From JANQRA01 sp035550735 (lineage in GTDB: Bacteria; Actinomycetota; Acidimicrobiia; Spongiisociales; ZC4RG35), in contig DASZOM010000056.1 of NCBI GenBank assembly GCA_035550735.1, positions 62,001-126,000 on the forward strand: a stretch of 64,000 nt of DNA. Reading direction: 5' to 3'. The position numbers and the translations under genes are program-made. The notes under the pieces are model-generated. The model had not been told where the DNA came from. It ran no database searches and saw only the letters and a list, made by a program, of their open reading frames with translations. Shown here piece after piece: positions 1-7,905 of this stretch. Numbering within the stretch: position 1 is the first letter of the stretch; each line of letters begins with the position of its first letter.

Positions 1-193
1 TGTCCCCCTGTGCCTCGGCGACGGTGCTGGTGACCGCGCTGGTCATGCTCGTGGTGACCGGAAGGCTGGTGGTCGTCGGATCCCGGGTCGTACTGGGTGA
101 CGACGTCGCGACGGTGGTGGCTGCCGGCTCCGAAGGGCTGCACGACACGATTAGGGCCGACACCAACAAGGCGAATCCTGCGGTTCGACGCAT
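1..193 (-). CDS. Lipoprotein, N-terminal part (runs off left edge)
   Basis: An open frame of 64 codons starts at ATG 193-191 and reaches the window edge without a stop. The first 19 residues are a short basic n-region (MRRT), a hydrophobic stretch and a lipobox ending LIVSC, so the product should be a diacylglyceryl-anchored exported lipoprotein. After the cysteine comes a Thr/Ser/Pro-rich low-complexity stretch, the same style of linker seen in other lipoproteins of this window (44662 and 59950). The functional domain lies outside the window, so no function can be given. It is divergent from the cyclase at 233 with only 39 bp between starts. Confidence 0.72.
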   Translation of the reverse strand, partial: MRRTAGFALLVSALIVSCSPSEPAATTVATSSPSTTRDPTTTSLPVTTSMTSAVTSTVAEAQGD

Positions 194-232
194 CAGGCAC
201 TCTACGGCCGAGGACAATTAGCGTCGCGGTCC

Positions 233-1447
233 GTGAGCTATGCGATCGAGACGGCGGCGACAAGGGCCGGTGTCACCGAGTCCGCGGCACGCACCTACGT
301 CCGGCTCGGCCTCGTCGATCCGGACGGGACGGGCTCGTTCTCCGACGCCGAGGTCAGGAGGATGCAGGTCCTCGACATGCTGGAGAAGGCCGGCCTCCCC
401 ATCGAGGGTCTCGCCGAGCTCGCCAGACGTGGTGTTGTCTCGTTCGACTTCATCGAGGGCGTCGGCCAATACGTCTTCGTGCCCCTCAGCGATCGAACTT
501 TCGCCGAGCTGGCGGCCAACACCGGTCTCCCTTGGGAGACCCTCGCCGCAATCAGGGAGAGTCTCGGAGGGGAGCCCCCGGACCCGGAGGATCGGATGGG
601 TGAGGACGAATTGACCGTCCTGTCGCTCGCCGAGTTCCAGCATTCACTGCAGTTCCGGCCGCATGCCATCGAGCAGGCGCTCCGGGTCTACGGCGAGAGT
701 CTGAGGAGGATCGCCGAGACCGAGGCGGAGTGGTTTCGCAGCGAGATCGCCCGTCCCATGCTGGCCAGAGGAGGCAGCGTGGACGAGCTGGCCACGTATT
801 CGTCTGAGATCTCGTCCCGGCTCTCCACGCACACCGACGCGGCGGTCCTCGCCATCTATCACCGTCAGCAGCGCCACGCCTGGTCGGTCAACATCATCGA
901 CGGTCTCGCCACCGCCCTCGAAGAGGCGGGTCTGCACCATCGGGATCGGAGGGTCCCGGCGATCTCGTTCCTCGATCTGACCGGATACACCCGTCTCACC
1001 GAGGAGCGTGGCGACACAGCCGCCGCCGATTTGGCGGAGGGAGTGCGTCGCATCGTCGAACGACACGCCGTGGCCCGTGGGGGCAGGGCGGTCAAGTGGC
1101 TAGGTGATGGCGTGATGCTGCACTTCCCGGTTCCGGGATCGGCCGTGGCAGCCGGGGTCGACATGGTCGCTGCCCTGGACGAGGCCGGCATGGCATCGGC
1201 TCACGTGGGGATCGACGCCGGGCCGGTGCTCTTCCGGGAAGGGGACTTCTACGGGAGGACGGTCAACGTGGCCGCCCGACTCTCCGACTTCGCCCGCCCT
1301 GGCGAGGTGCTCGTCACCCAATCGGTGGTGGACCTGGTCGACGAACCCGGTGTCAGCTTCACCGAGATCGGGCCCGTGGAGGTACGAGGCGTCGGAGAGC
1401 GACTGACGCTCTACTCGGCGTCGGGAGCCGTTGGCGACCCGGCCTGA
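233..1447 (+). CDS. Class III adenylate/guanylate cyclase with N-terminal HTH-like regulatory domain
   Basis: A 404-residue protein beginning at GTG 233. Residues 1-65 resemble a MerR-like winged helix or the regulatory domain of Rv1264-type mycobacterial cyclases (AIETAATRAGVTESAARTYV, then a GLVDPDG turn). A helical linker follows, and the cyclase homology domain fills about residues 240-395. The metal-binding aspartates are visible in SFLDLTGYT and KWLGDGVM, and the transition-state Asn/Arg in NVAARL, so the domain looks catalytically complete. It should make cAMP (or cGMP) in the cytosol. Its last 37 bp overlap tail-to-tail the next cyclase gene on the other strand. A true DNA-binding role for the N-terminus is not shown. 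Confidence 0.86.
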   Translation: MSYAIETAATRAGVTESAARTYVRLGLVDPDGTGSFSDAEVRRMQVLDMLEKAGLPIEGLAELARRGVVSFDFIEGVGQYVFVPLSDRTFAELAANTGLPWETLAAIRESLGGEPPDPEDRMGEDELTVLSLAEFQHSLQFRPHAIEQALRVYGESLRRIAETEAEWFRSEIARPMLARGGSVDELATYSSEISSRLSTHTDAAVLAIYHRQQRHAWSVNIIDGLATALEEAGLHHRDRRVPAISFLDLTGYTRLTEERGDTAAADLAEGVRRIVERHAVARGGRAVKWLGDGVMLHFPVPGSAVAAGVDMVAALDEAGMASAHVGIDAGPVLFREGDFYGRTVNVAARLSDFARPGEVLVTQSVVDLVDEPGVSFTEIGPVEVRGVGERLTLYSASGAVGDPA

Positions 1448-2601
1448 GGCGGTGTGACGCGCACGCCATCGTTGCTCGACAGGAGGAACCAGGTCTCCAT
1501 CTTCCCTTTGCCCTTGACGTCGATCGATCCCCGGTGCTCGAATCGGAATTCGTCGCGGAGACGGCGGTAGGTGCGATCGGTCACCTGGATCATCCCCGGG
1601 ACACCCTGTGACTCCATACGGCTCGCCGTGTTCACCGTGTCGCCCCAGAGGTCATAGCTGAACTTGTGCCTGCCGATCACCCCGGCCACCACCGGCCCGG
1701 TGTCGATCCCGATGCGCGCGGCGAGTGGGCGGCCCCCCGGGTCGGTCCGCCCGCTCACCACGTCCTGCACCGCCAGGGCCATCTCGGCGACCGCCTCGGC
1801 GTGGTCCGCCCGGGGCTCGGGGAGGCCTCCGGCGACCATGTAGGCGTCGCCGATCGTCTTGATCTTCTCCAGACCGTGACGTTCCGCCAGCTCGTCGAAG
1901 ACCGTGAACAGATCGTCGAGGTCATTGACCACTTCGGCGGGCTCCACCCCGTCGCTGCTCGCGGTGAAGTCCACGAGGTCGACGAACATCACGGTGACCT
2001 CGGAGAATCGGTCGGCGATCACGGTCTCTCTGGCTTTGAGGCGATCGGCGATCGAAGCCGGCAGGATGTTGAGCAACAGCGCCTCGGAGCGCTCCTGCTC
2101 CGCGGCGAGGGCGCGTCGAGCTCGCAATGCCTCGCCGAGGAAGAGGACGGCTGCCATCAGGGCGATGTCGGAGACCGCGCCCCGCTCCACTTCCTCCTCG
2201 AACGATGGGGGAAGATCGGTCACGGACACGTACACGATGGGGATCACTCCGAGCACGACAGCGACGAGGAGACACCAGGCGCGATGGCCTTCCGCCCAGG
2301 CCGTCGCCAGGGCGACCGAGAGCGGGATGGCGGCGAACATCCCCGGTGTGTCGAACTGGTTGTAGAAGACCAGTGCCGCCGTCGAGGAGAGGAGCACGGC
2401 CACGGGCCGGCGTCTCCGCACCAGGGACAACGCTCCCAGCACCGGCCCGAGGAGGTAGGCGAGCCGGACCTCTCCCGGCCCTTGCTCGGGAGCGACGGTG
2501 ATCGCCGCAGTCACCGCGCCGGCGAGCAGGACCGCCATGATCCAGTCCACCGTCGCCGGCGAAAGCCGCTGCAGCCTCGGCAGCCACGAGTCGGCGGTCA
2601 T
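1411..2601 (-). CDS. Membrane-bound class III adenylate cyclase
   Basis: A 396-residue protein. Residues about 17-160 contain five to six hydrophobic segments, followed by a short charged helix containing LLLNILPASIADRLK, a linker commonly seen just before cyclase domains. The catalytic domain (about 195-375) has both metal aspartates (VMFVDLVDFT and IKTIGDAYMV), the DLWGDTVNTASRMES motif carrying the purine-contacting Asp and the transition-state Asn/Arg, and a C-terminal VKGKGKM. All catalytic positions are therefore present. It converges on the cyclase at 233 with a 37-bp overlap. Known relatives are integral-membrane cyclases whose N-terminal bundle may sense signals; the ligand here is unknown. 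Confidence 0.9.
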   Translation of the reverse strand: MTADSWLPRLQRLSPATVDWIMAVLLAGAVTAAITVAPEQGPGEVRLAYLLGPVLGALSLVRRRRPVAVLLSSTAALVFYNQFDTPGMFAAIPLSVALATAWAEGHRAWCLLVAVVLGVIPIVYVSVTDLPPSFEEEVERGAVSDIALMAAVLFLGEALRARRALAAEQERSEALLLNILPASIADRLKARETVIADRFSEVTVMFVDLVDFTASSDGVEPAEVVNDLDDLFTVFDELAERHGLEKIKTIGDAYMVAGGLPEPRADHAEAVAEMALAVQDVVSGRTDPGGRPLAARIGIDTGPVVAGVIGRHKFSYDLWGDTVNTASRMESQGVPGMIQVTDRTYRRLRDEFRFEHRGSIDVKGKGKMETWFLLSSNDGVRVTPPQAGSPTAPDAE

Positions 2602-2739
2602 CTTCTCAAGGTAACGAGACGGCTACGTCACCTTCATCGGGGCGCCACGGGCCCCACTCCGGAAGCTCGGGCTTCGATGCCAGGATCGTGCCGGCGTAGG
2701 CTCCCGGCCGACATCGGCTCGTGACTTGGAAGGGATGTC

Positions 2740-3540
2740 GTGCCCGAGCATGACTTGGAGCAGGAGAGGGCATGGCGGGATGTGCTCACCAACCCCGACA
2801 GCCCGATCTACAGATACGGGCGGATCCGCAAGCACATACCGGGAGCACCTCGGTGCAAGCTGTGCAGCCTCCCGTTGGGTGGAGTTGCGACGCCGGTCCT
2901 GAGGCTGACCGGACTCGGGCCCTCCAAGGGCAACCCTCGCTTCTGCAACGCCTGTGAGGTTTGGGCACGAAATCATCCCGGTGGCGCGGAGATCGAGCTG
3001 ACCCTTCTGTTTGCCGATGTCCGCGGCTCCACCAGCCTCGCCGAGAAAGCGGGGCCGCGGGAGTTCGCCAGCCTCATGCAGCGGTTCTATCGAGCGAGCA
3101 CCCGGGTCTTCATCGACAGCGATGCCTTTCTCGACAAGCCGGTGGGGGATGAGGTCATCGCCCTCTACCTCCCACTGTGGGGAGGGGACCATGCCGCCAA
3201 AGGCCTCAGTGCTGCGCGCAGTCTCCTGGTAGACACAGGGCACGCCGACCCCGGCGGTCCCTGGATCCCGGTTGGGATTGGCGTACACACCGGACTCGCC
3301 TATGTGGGAACGGTCGGAGTGGAAGGCACCAAGGCCTACGACGTCACCGCACTCGGCGATGCGGTCAATGTCACTGCACGGCTCGCTTCCGAGGCTCGAG
3401 CCGGGGAGATCCTGGTCAGCGATAGTTCCTATCGGGCATCGGGGCTCCCCTTCGGTGATCTGGAGGGGCGCACCATCGAGCTGAGAGGCCGCGCCGAACC
3501 GCTCGACGTTCGTGTTCTCACGGTCGAGCCGGGGCTCTGA
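2740..3540 (+). CDS. Class III nucleotide cyclase with N-terminal four-Cys motif
   Basis: A 266-residue soluble protein starting at GTG 2740. Residues 38-75 contain two cysteine pairs (CKLC and, 32 residues later, CNAC), which look like a zinc ribbon or metal-binding knuckle. The cyclase domain follows at about 85-255 with LLFADVRGST (first metal Asp), DKPVGDEVIALY (second) and TALGDAVNVTARL (Asp, Asn and Arg). The catalytic set is complete. It is the third consecutive cyclase gene and sits just outside the left end of the integrated element. Whether the Cys cluster binds zinc or an Fe-S centre, and whether it regulates activity, cannot be told from sequence. Confidence 0.88.
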   Translation: MPEHDLEQERAWRDVLTNPDSPIYRYGRIRKHIPGAPRCKLCSLPLGGVATPVLRLTGLGPSKGNPRFCNACEVWARNHPGGAEIELTLLFADVRGSTSLAEKAGPREFASLMQRFYRASTRVFIDSDAFLDKPVGDEVIALYLPLWGGDHAAKGLSAARSLLVDTGHADPGGPWIPVGIGVHTGLAYVGTVGVEGTKAYDVTALGDAVNVTARLASEARAGEILVSDSSYRASGLPFGDLEGRTIELRGRAEPLDVRVLTVEPGL

Positions 3541-3583
3541 GGATCAAGTCCGAGGTCGAACCGCTCACCGGCGCTGCTTCGGG

Positions 3584-3628
3584 TGGGTCCCCAGGGGATC
3601 GAACCCTGAACCTTCGGGTTAAAAGCCC
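3584..3628 (-). other. attL: displaced 3' fragment of tRNA-Lys
   Basis: Read on the minus strand this is the 3' 45 nt of a tRNA-Lys: anticodon loop, variable loop, a T-arm with a perfect 5-bp stem (CAGGG/CCCTG) and the acceptor 3' strand GGGACCC plus discriminator A. It has the same length and layout as the 3' part of the intact tRNA (9913-9957). The T stem differs by compensatory changes, GTGGG/CCCAC there versus CAGGG/CCCTG here. The simplest reading is that this is the original host 3' end, pushed aside when the element supplied its own copy. Confidence 0.85.
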
Positions 3629-3733
3629 TCGGAGACGACTCTGACGACGAGGACGAACCCCCGGAAGCTCAATAACCATCGGGGTTTTCTCTCGCGTTGT
3701 CTCGCATCGTTTTTGAGTGCTTCTTGTCTTCTG

Positions 3734-3755
3734 ACGGACAAAATACCGGACAAAG
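3734..3755 (+). repeat. Left-end repeats, candidate integrase arm sites
   Basis: Two copies of (a/c)cggacaaa start at 3734 and 3746, 12 bp apart. They lie about 106-146 bp inside the left attachment core and in the same orientation as three copies near the right end (9822-9850). Helically phased direct repeats flanking an attachment core are the usual form of arm-type sites for tyrosine integrases or their directionality factors. No binding evidence exists. Confidence 0.5.
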
Positions 3756-3817
3756 ACCGGCTTTCCGGCCTTGAGACTGTTCCGTTCTGTAGCAACGTTG
3801 CGTATCATCAAGCTTGA

Positions 3818-4057
3818 ATGAGCAATCCCAACCCGATCGAAGAGCTGCGACGGCTCTTTCCACCGATCCTCACCACCGCCCACGTCGCCGAGATGATGCA
3901 CTGCACCATCGGAGACGTCCGGGACAAGGTCCACAACAAACAGCTCAAGGCAATGAGGTGGGGCCAGCAGTTTCGCTTCTTCCGAGAAGAAGTCCTCGCT
4001 GCAATGCTGCCGGTCGACGAGGGTGAAGGCGGCGACTCCGGGCGGGATGCGTCGTGA
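3818..4057 (+). CDS. Excisionase-like HTH protein 1
   Basis: A 79-residue protein with a MerR/excisionase-type winged HTH (HTH_17-like): a hydrophobic lead-in, then TTAHVAEMMHCTIGDVRDKV as the helix-turn-helix and a wing with WGQQFRFFREEV. Small proteins of this kind act as recombination directionality factors or regulators in integrative elements. It is the first gene inside the left end. The stop overlaps the start of the next HTH gene by 4 bp (GTGA), which implies translational coupling. A TATCAT hexamer at 3803-3808 could be a -10 box giving a very short leader. In an excised circle it would lie just downstream of the integrase gene. Confidence 0.75.
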   Translation: MSNPNPIEELRRLFPPILTTAHVAEMMHCTIGDVRDKVHNKQLKAMRWGQQFRFFREEVLAAMLPVDEGEGGDSGRDAS

Positions 4058-4296
4058 GCGATGGGACCATCGACTATGACCGTTGGTACCCCGAGGTACC
4101 CGCCGTGATGGACACCCAACAGCTCGCCGATCTCCTGCACACTAACGAGCAGATCATCCGGGCATGGGTGCGCGAGGGAATCATCCCGGCTCATCGAAAG
4201 CCTGGTGGTCGAAAGTTCACATTTCTCCGCCATGAGATCTTCGATTGGATGATCTCGAACCGATATGACCCCCAGGACGAGAGGGACATGCATTGA
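4054..4296 (+). CDS. Excisionase-like HTH protein 2
   Basis: An 80-residue protein starting at GTG 4054, which overlaps the stop of the preceding HTH gene. Residues 18-70 form another HTH_17/excisionase fold: MDTQQLADLLHTNEQIIRAW, then VREGIIPAHRKPGGRKFTF as turn and wing. The paired, coupled arrangement suggests the two small proteins work together, perhaps as a heteromeric directionality factor, or one as Xis and one as regulator. Paralogy is plausible from the shared fold but the two sequences differ considerably. The 133 bp after it (4297-4429) hold nothing I can identify. Confidence 0.75.
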   Translation: MSDGTIDYDRWYPEVPAVMDTQQLADLLHTNEQIIRAWVREGIIPAHRKPGGRKFTFLRHEIFDWMISNRYDPQDERDMH

Positions 4297-4429
4297 CACC
4301 AGATGGTCGAGCCTCCCCGGTCGACGCCGGGCAGCCGATCTCGAGACGCCACCCCTTTCGGCTTGCTGCTGGCTGTCGTTGAGTCGTGCCGGGTCGCGAG
4401 AACTCCGCTCAGGCCACCGCGCTAGCCCG

Positions 4430-5356
4430 CTAGGGGATCGTTGTTCCGTCAGGTTCTGTTGTCCGTGTCGTGGTTGCGGGCGGATTGTCGATGATGTCGA
4501 AGCTCTCGGCTTCCCAGTCCTCAAGGACTGACATGGGGTCTTCGATTTCGAAGAAGGCGTTTCGATCGAAGGCGGCGCGGAATTCTTCTTCGGTGATGGC
4601 TACGTACCAGTACTCGATCCCATCGTGGGATAAAACCAGCTGCGAGTCGCGGAACTCGGGTGTACCGATGATTGGAAGTTGGTCTATACGATCATTGGCT
4701 GGAGGTTCGACACCCGGAGGTGTTACGCATGACATCGTCTGCAAGTCGGTGGGCCATTGAAGGGGCGCCAGGGCATCACCCCGAATGAACACGATGTTGG
4801 GCCGGGTATCACACGCCGACGCGGTGACTGCGAGTTGGTCTGTGAAAAGGACAACGCCTGGGTAGTGAGGCTTCTCGGTGGAACCAGGTAAGCCGAACCG
4901 GTCCAACTGCCAAGGGTGGGCGATGATTAGATCCCATTCGTTCGTGTCAAAGTCGGAAGGGTCTCCGAAGGGAAGGTTGCTTCCGCCCAAGCCCAGATCA
5001 GGGATGTGGGCGATGGCCATCCAGCGGTCTTCCTGACTAACACATGACCTGGCCGCGGGGTCGAGGTCGTAGAACATGTAGTTGGGTGTCAACGCCCAAT
5101 AGGCCGAAACGACTTCGAAAGACGACTGATCGAGGGGCCACGGCTCGTCCTCGCTGGATGCAGGTGCATGCATGACTCCATCCTCGAAGCGGAAGTCGGT
5201 GCGCCACACAACCGGGAACCCGGCGTACTCGGGGCAGGCCACATCAACGACGCTGGACTGGTCGGTGGAGGACGTGCCCGGGGCCGACGTTGTGGAGCAC
5301 GCGGCCAATACCAAGATCAACAGGCTTAGAACTGGGCTGGTAGGTTGGTGTCTCAT
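4430..5356 (-). CDS. Lipoprotein of unknown function carried by the element
   Basis: Taken from ATG 5356 the product is 308 residues. It opens with a lipoprotein signal (MRHQPTSP, hydrophobic core, lipobox LVLAAC) and a short Ser/Thr linker. The mature part is rich in Trp, Asp and Pro with about four further cysteines, and ends in a Thr-rich tail (ATTTRTTEPDGTT). I recognise no domain. A TTG 39 bases upstream would extend it, but the ATG gives the canonical signal peptide. Its start codon overlaps the divergent protease start within one CATG. It might be a surface partner or inhibitor of that protease, which is speculation from position only. Confidence 0.7.
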   Translation of the reverse strand: MRHQPTSPVLSLLILVLAACSTTSAPGTSSTDQSSVVDVACPEYAGFPVVWRTDFRFEDGVMHAPASSEDEPWPLDQSSFEVVSAYWALTPNYMFYDLDPAARSCVSQEDRWMAIAHIPDLGLGGSNLPFGDPSDFDTNEWDLIIAHPWQLDRFGLPGSTEKPHYPGVVLFTDQLAVTASACDTRPNIVFIRGDALAPLQWPTDLQTMSCVTPPGVEPPANDRIDQLPIIGTPEFRDSQLVLSHDGIEYWYVAITEEEFRAAFDRNAFFEIEDPMSVLEDWEAESFDIIDNPPATTTRTTEPDGTTIP

Positions 5357-7719
5357 GAGTCTTCTCTGGCCTTGGTCATCATCACGTCGGTCCAAGAGTC
5401 ATCACGTTGTGATAACTACGTGTTCGACGGTGCTTGCCGTCCTTTGGTTCCCGATACCAGCCTATTCCCAAGAAGCAGTGGACGAAGGTGGATCGTCTGT
5501 CGATCAGTACGCCCGCGATCTTGGCCTTAGTCTGGCGCAGGCGGAGGCGAACATCGAGCTCCAACGGTCAGCCGTTGGAGCTCAACGAGCGACTCCAACA
5601 TCTTATGGGTGACGATTATGGTGGGGTCGAATTTGTTCACGTACCCGAGTTCCACGTGCGGGTATTTGTGCCCTCGGACGCGGACTCCGGAGAGGTGCAA
5701 GCAGCGGTTGCCGACTACGAGGAGTTTCCGACGGCTCTCATTCCGGTCGAATTCTCCGAAGCCGATCTTGTCAAGGCCCTTCATGAAACAGCTCAGACAG
5801 TCAACGAAGTGGTTCCTCGGGCCGCACTTCTGACCGACATTGCGAGGCAACGGATAGTTCTGCAGGTGCCGAAGGACTCACTAGCACAGGTTGAAGCCGT
5901 CATACCCACGGCGCAGCTAGGCGGAATCTCCGTGGAGATTCAGGAGAGAAATGAGTTTGATCAGTTGGCGACGAGTGGTTCCCAAGACGCAGGTACATGC
6001 TCCGTAGCATTCACCACAAGAAGCATCTCCTCAACTCGCAACGACTATGGACGGCTCGGTGTGGCTACCGCCGGTCACTGCGAGCTGAACGGAAACATCA
6101 TCAGCGAGCACCCCGAAATGCCTGGGATGACCTATGAGATGGTCGGGATTCTCAATGACAAGTGGGACATATCCTGGGCGGTTGCGCCAACTGCCTCAGC
6201 GGACTACGACGATCTTGTCCGGGGTTTTGGAACCCAGACACCTTCAATCACAACCGTAGGTGGAAACGCTGCCCGCGGACAGCACCTCTGCTTTCGCGGT
6301 GATGATTTCTTCTTTGCAGACGATGCTCCGGACTGGTCATGCTCCTGGGTCTATACCAACAATTATTGCGTCACCACCTTTGCTGGCTGTGACGGTAGCC
6401 AGACCTCATTTGACGGGCATTTTCTGCTTCTTCTAGACCCGGCGCAACGGATCGTCGACGGCGGCGACTCTGGTGCCGGTCTGGTAGACCCAATCAACAG
6501 CACGAGCGCCGAGGCCTATGGTGTGGTATCGGGTGGGTCACCCACACAGAATCCGACGTGGAATAGCAGCTATTCGTTCGCCGGCATGACCTGCCCACAG
6601 GCCGGTTGCTGGAACGCGCCATTCACAGCCGCGCACTGGCTGAATGATGCACCGGTGTCGCTTCAAGTACTCACGAGTTCGCCTCCCTCCTGCAACGGCC
6701 TCAATGTTACGCACTGGGGCACTAGCGGAGCCGACACGATTAATGGCACTTCAGGCGATGACGTGATACACGGTGGGGGTGGAAATGACACGATCCAAGG
6801 CGGCTTCGGGAACGATGTCATTTGCGGCGGCTCCGGTAGCGACACCATCGGTGGGGGTTCAGGCAACGACGAGTTGTGGGGCCAGAGTGACAACGACACC
6901 CTCGACGGACAGGCTGGAACGGACGAATGCGACGGATCGTCGGGTGTGGATTCCGCCGAGAACTGTGAAGCGACAAGCAGTATCGAGGACGGCGATGAGC
7001 TGTTGTTCTACGAGTCGGGGGGCCAGTTCAGCTACTACGACGTCTCGTCGGGTGGTGTGATCGGTGCTCCGTTCAACGATGGAACGTATTCGTCGGGATG
7101 GGACATCATCACAGCACTGGATCTTCAGGGTGATGGGGATGACGAGCTTTTGTTCTACAACTCGGGAACCTACAAGTTCTATGACGTCTCTCCGGGTGGC
7201 TTGCTCAGTTCGCCGATCGCGCAGGGGACCGGCTGGTCGTCGGGCTGGGACACGATCACGGCGTTGGATCTCCAAGGCGACGGGGATGACGAGTTGTTGT
7301 TTTACAACTCAGGCAACTACCAGTTCTACAACGTCTCTTCGAGCGGCTCGATTGGTTCTCCGATCGCGCAGGGGACTGGCTGGTCGACGGGCTGGGACGT
7401 CATCACGGGTTTGGATCTTGGAGGAAACGGAGATGACGAGTTGTTGTTTTACAACTCGGGCATCTACGCGTTCTACAACGTGTCTTCGGGCGGATCTCTC
7501 AGCTCTCCAATCGCAGAGGGGAGTGGCTGGTCGTCCGGGTGGGACACAATCACCTCGGTGGATCTCGAAGGGATCGGAAACGACGAGCTGTTGTTCTACA
7601 ACTCCGGCAACTACGCTTACTACAACGTCTCGTCGAGCGCCTCTATCGGATCTCCGATCAACCAGGGCAGCGGCTATTCGTCGATTTGGGATGTGATCGT
7701 CGCTCCGAACGTGGACTGA
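5355..7719 (+). CDS. Secreted S1-type serine protease with RTX-like and 49-residue repeats; reading frame disrupted
   Basis: ATG 5355 opens a frame with a signal peptide (cleavage likely after PAYS, before QEA) and a prodomain start (DQYARDLGLSLAQAEANIEL) that stops at 5612. The rest continues in the +1-shifted frame from about 5572 (ELNERLQHL, then the body) to 7719. The body is a chymotrypsin-fold protease with TAGHC (His), WDISWAV (Asp) and GGDSGAG (Ser). It is followed by RTX-like glycine/aspartate nonapeptides (about 6725-6970) and five 49-residue repeats. The join needs a single-base change near 5565-5580, so this is a recent frameshift, a sequencing error or, less likely, recoding. A TTG frame at 5434 lacks any export signal and is unlikely to be the true start. 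Confidence 0.8.
6994..7716 (+). repeat. Five tandem 147-bp coding repeats
   Basis: Units start at 6994, 7141, 7288, 7435 and 7582, an exact 147-bp (49-residue) period, and the last unit is slightly short. Each begins DELLFY, has a central YDVSS or YNVSS, then SSGWD.IT and LDLQGDGD. The Asp/Gly-rich ends recall calcium-binding FG-GAP/VCBS-like blades. Units 2-4 are very similar at the DNA level, which suggests recent duplication or homogenisation. Confidence 0.9.
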
Positions 7720-7882
7720 GGAACTCGCTTCGCAAACTGAACTGTTGGATTGCGTCTCGAAGCCCTGTGCTGCACACGCTTTCCATCTGGACCTAGCCCA
7801 TCCCTCGACTGGATGGTCACGCTGACATTCGCCCGAAGTGATAGCGTTTCAACCGCACACAGTTGCATCACACTGTAATGCG

Positions 7883-7899
7883 GTAAACATGTTTACAAT
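7883..7899 (+). promoter_or_regulatory. Palindromic operator candidate with overlapping -10 box
   Basis: The 14-bp sequence gtaaacatgtttac (7883-7896) is a perfect palindrome. The hexamer TACAAT (7894-7899) overlaps its end and sits 6 bp before the ATG at 7906, a spacing that fits a leaderless transcript. A dimeric repressor bound here would block the promoter. No good -35 match is seen. Confidence 0.5.
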
Positions 7900-7905
7900 A
7901 ACGCT

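Noticed and set aside
24..221. Plus-strand frame at the left edge encoding a Val-rich 65-residue product
   Set aside because: It is the complement of a Thr/Ser-rich lipoprotein linker; the minus-strand frame has a proper signal peptide and lipobox.
1666..2724. 352-residue plus-strand open frame
   Set aside because: His/Arg/Gly-rich antisense shadow of the membrane cyclase gene, without any domain.
3584..3628. Second tRNA-Lys gene at the left end
   Set aside because: Only the 3' part from the anticodon loop onward is present; there is no 5' acceptor strand or D arm.
7732..7882. Additional small gene between the protease and the SEC-C gene
   Set aside because: Short frames here have no ribosome-binding site or coherent protein pattern; the stretch looks like an upstream control region.
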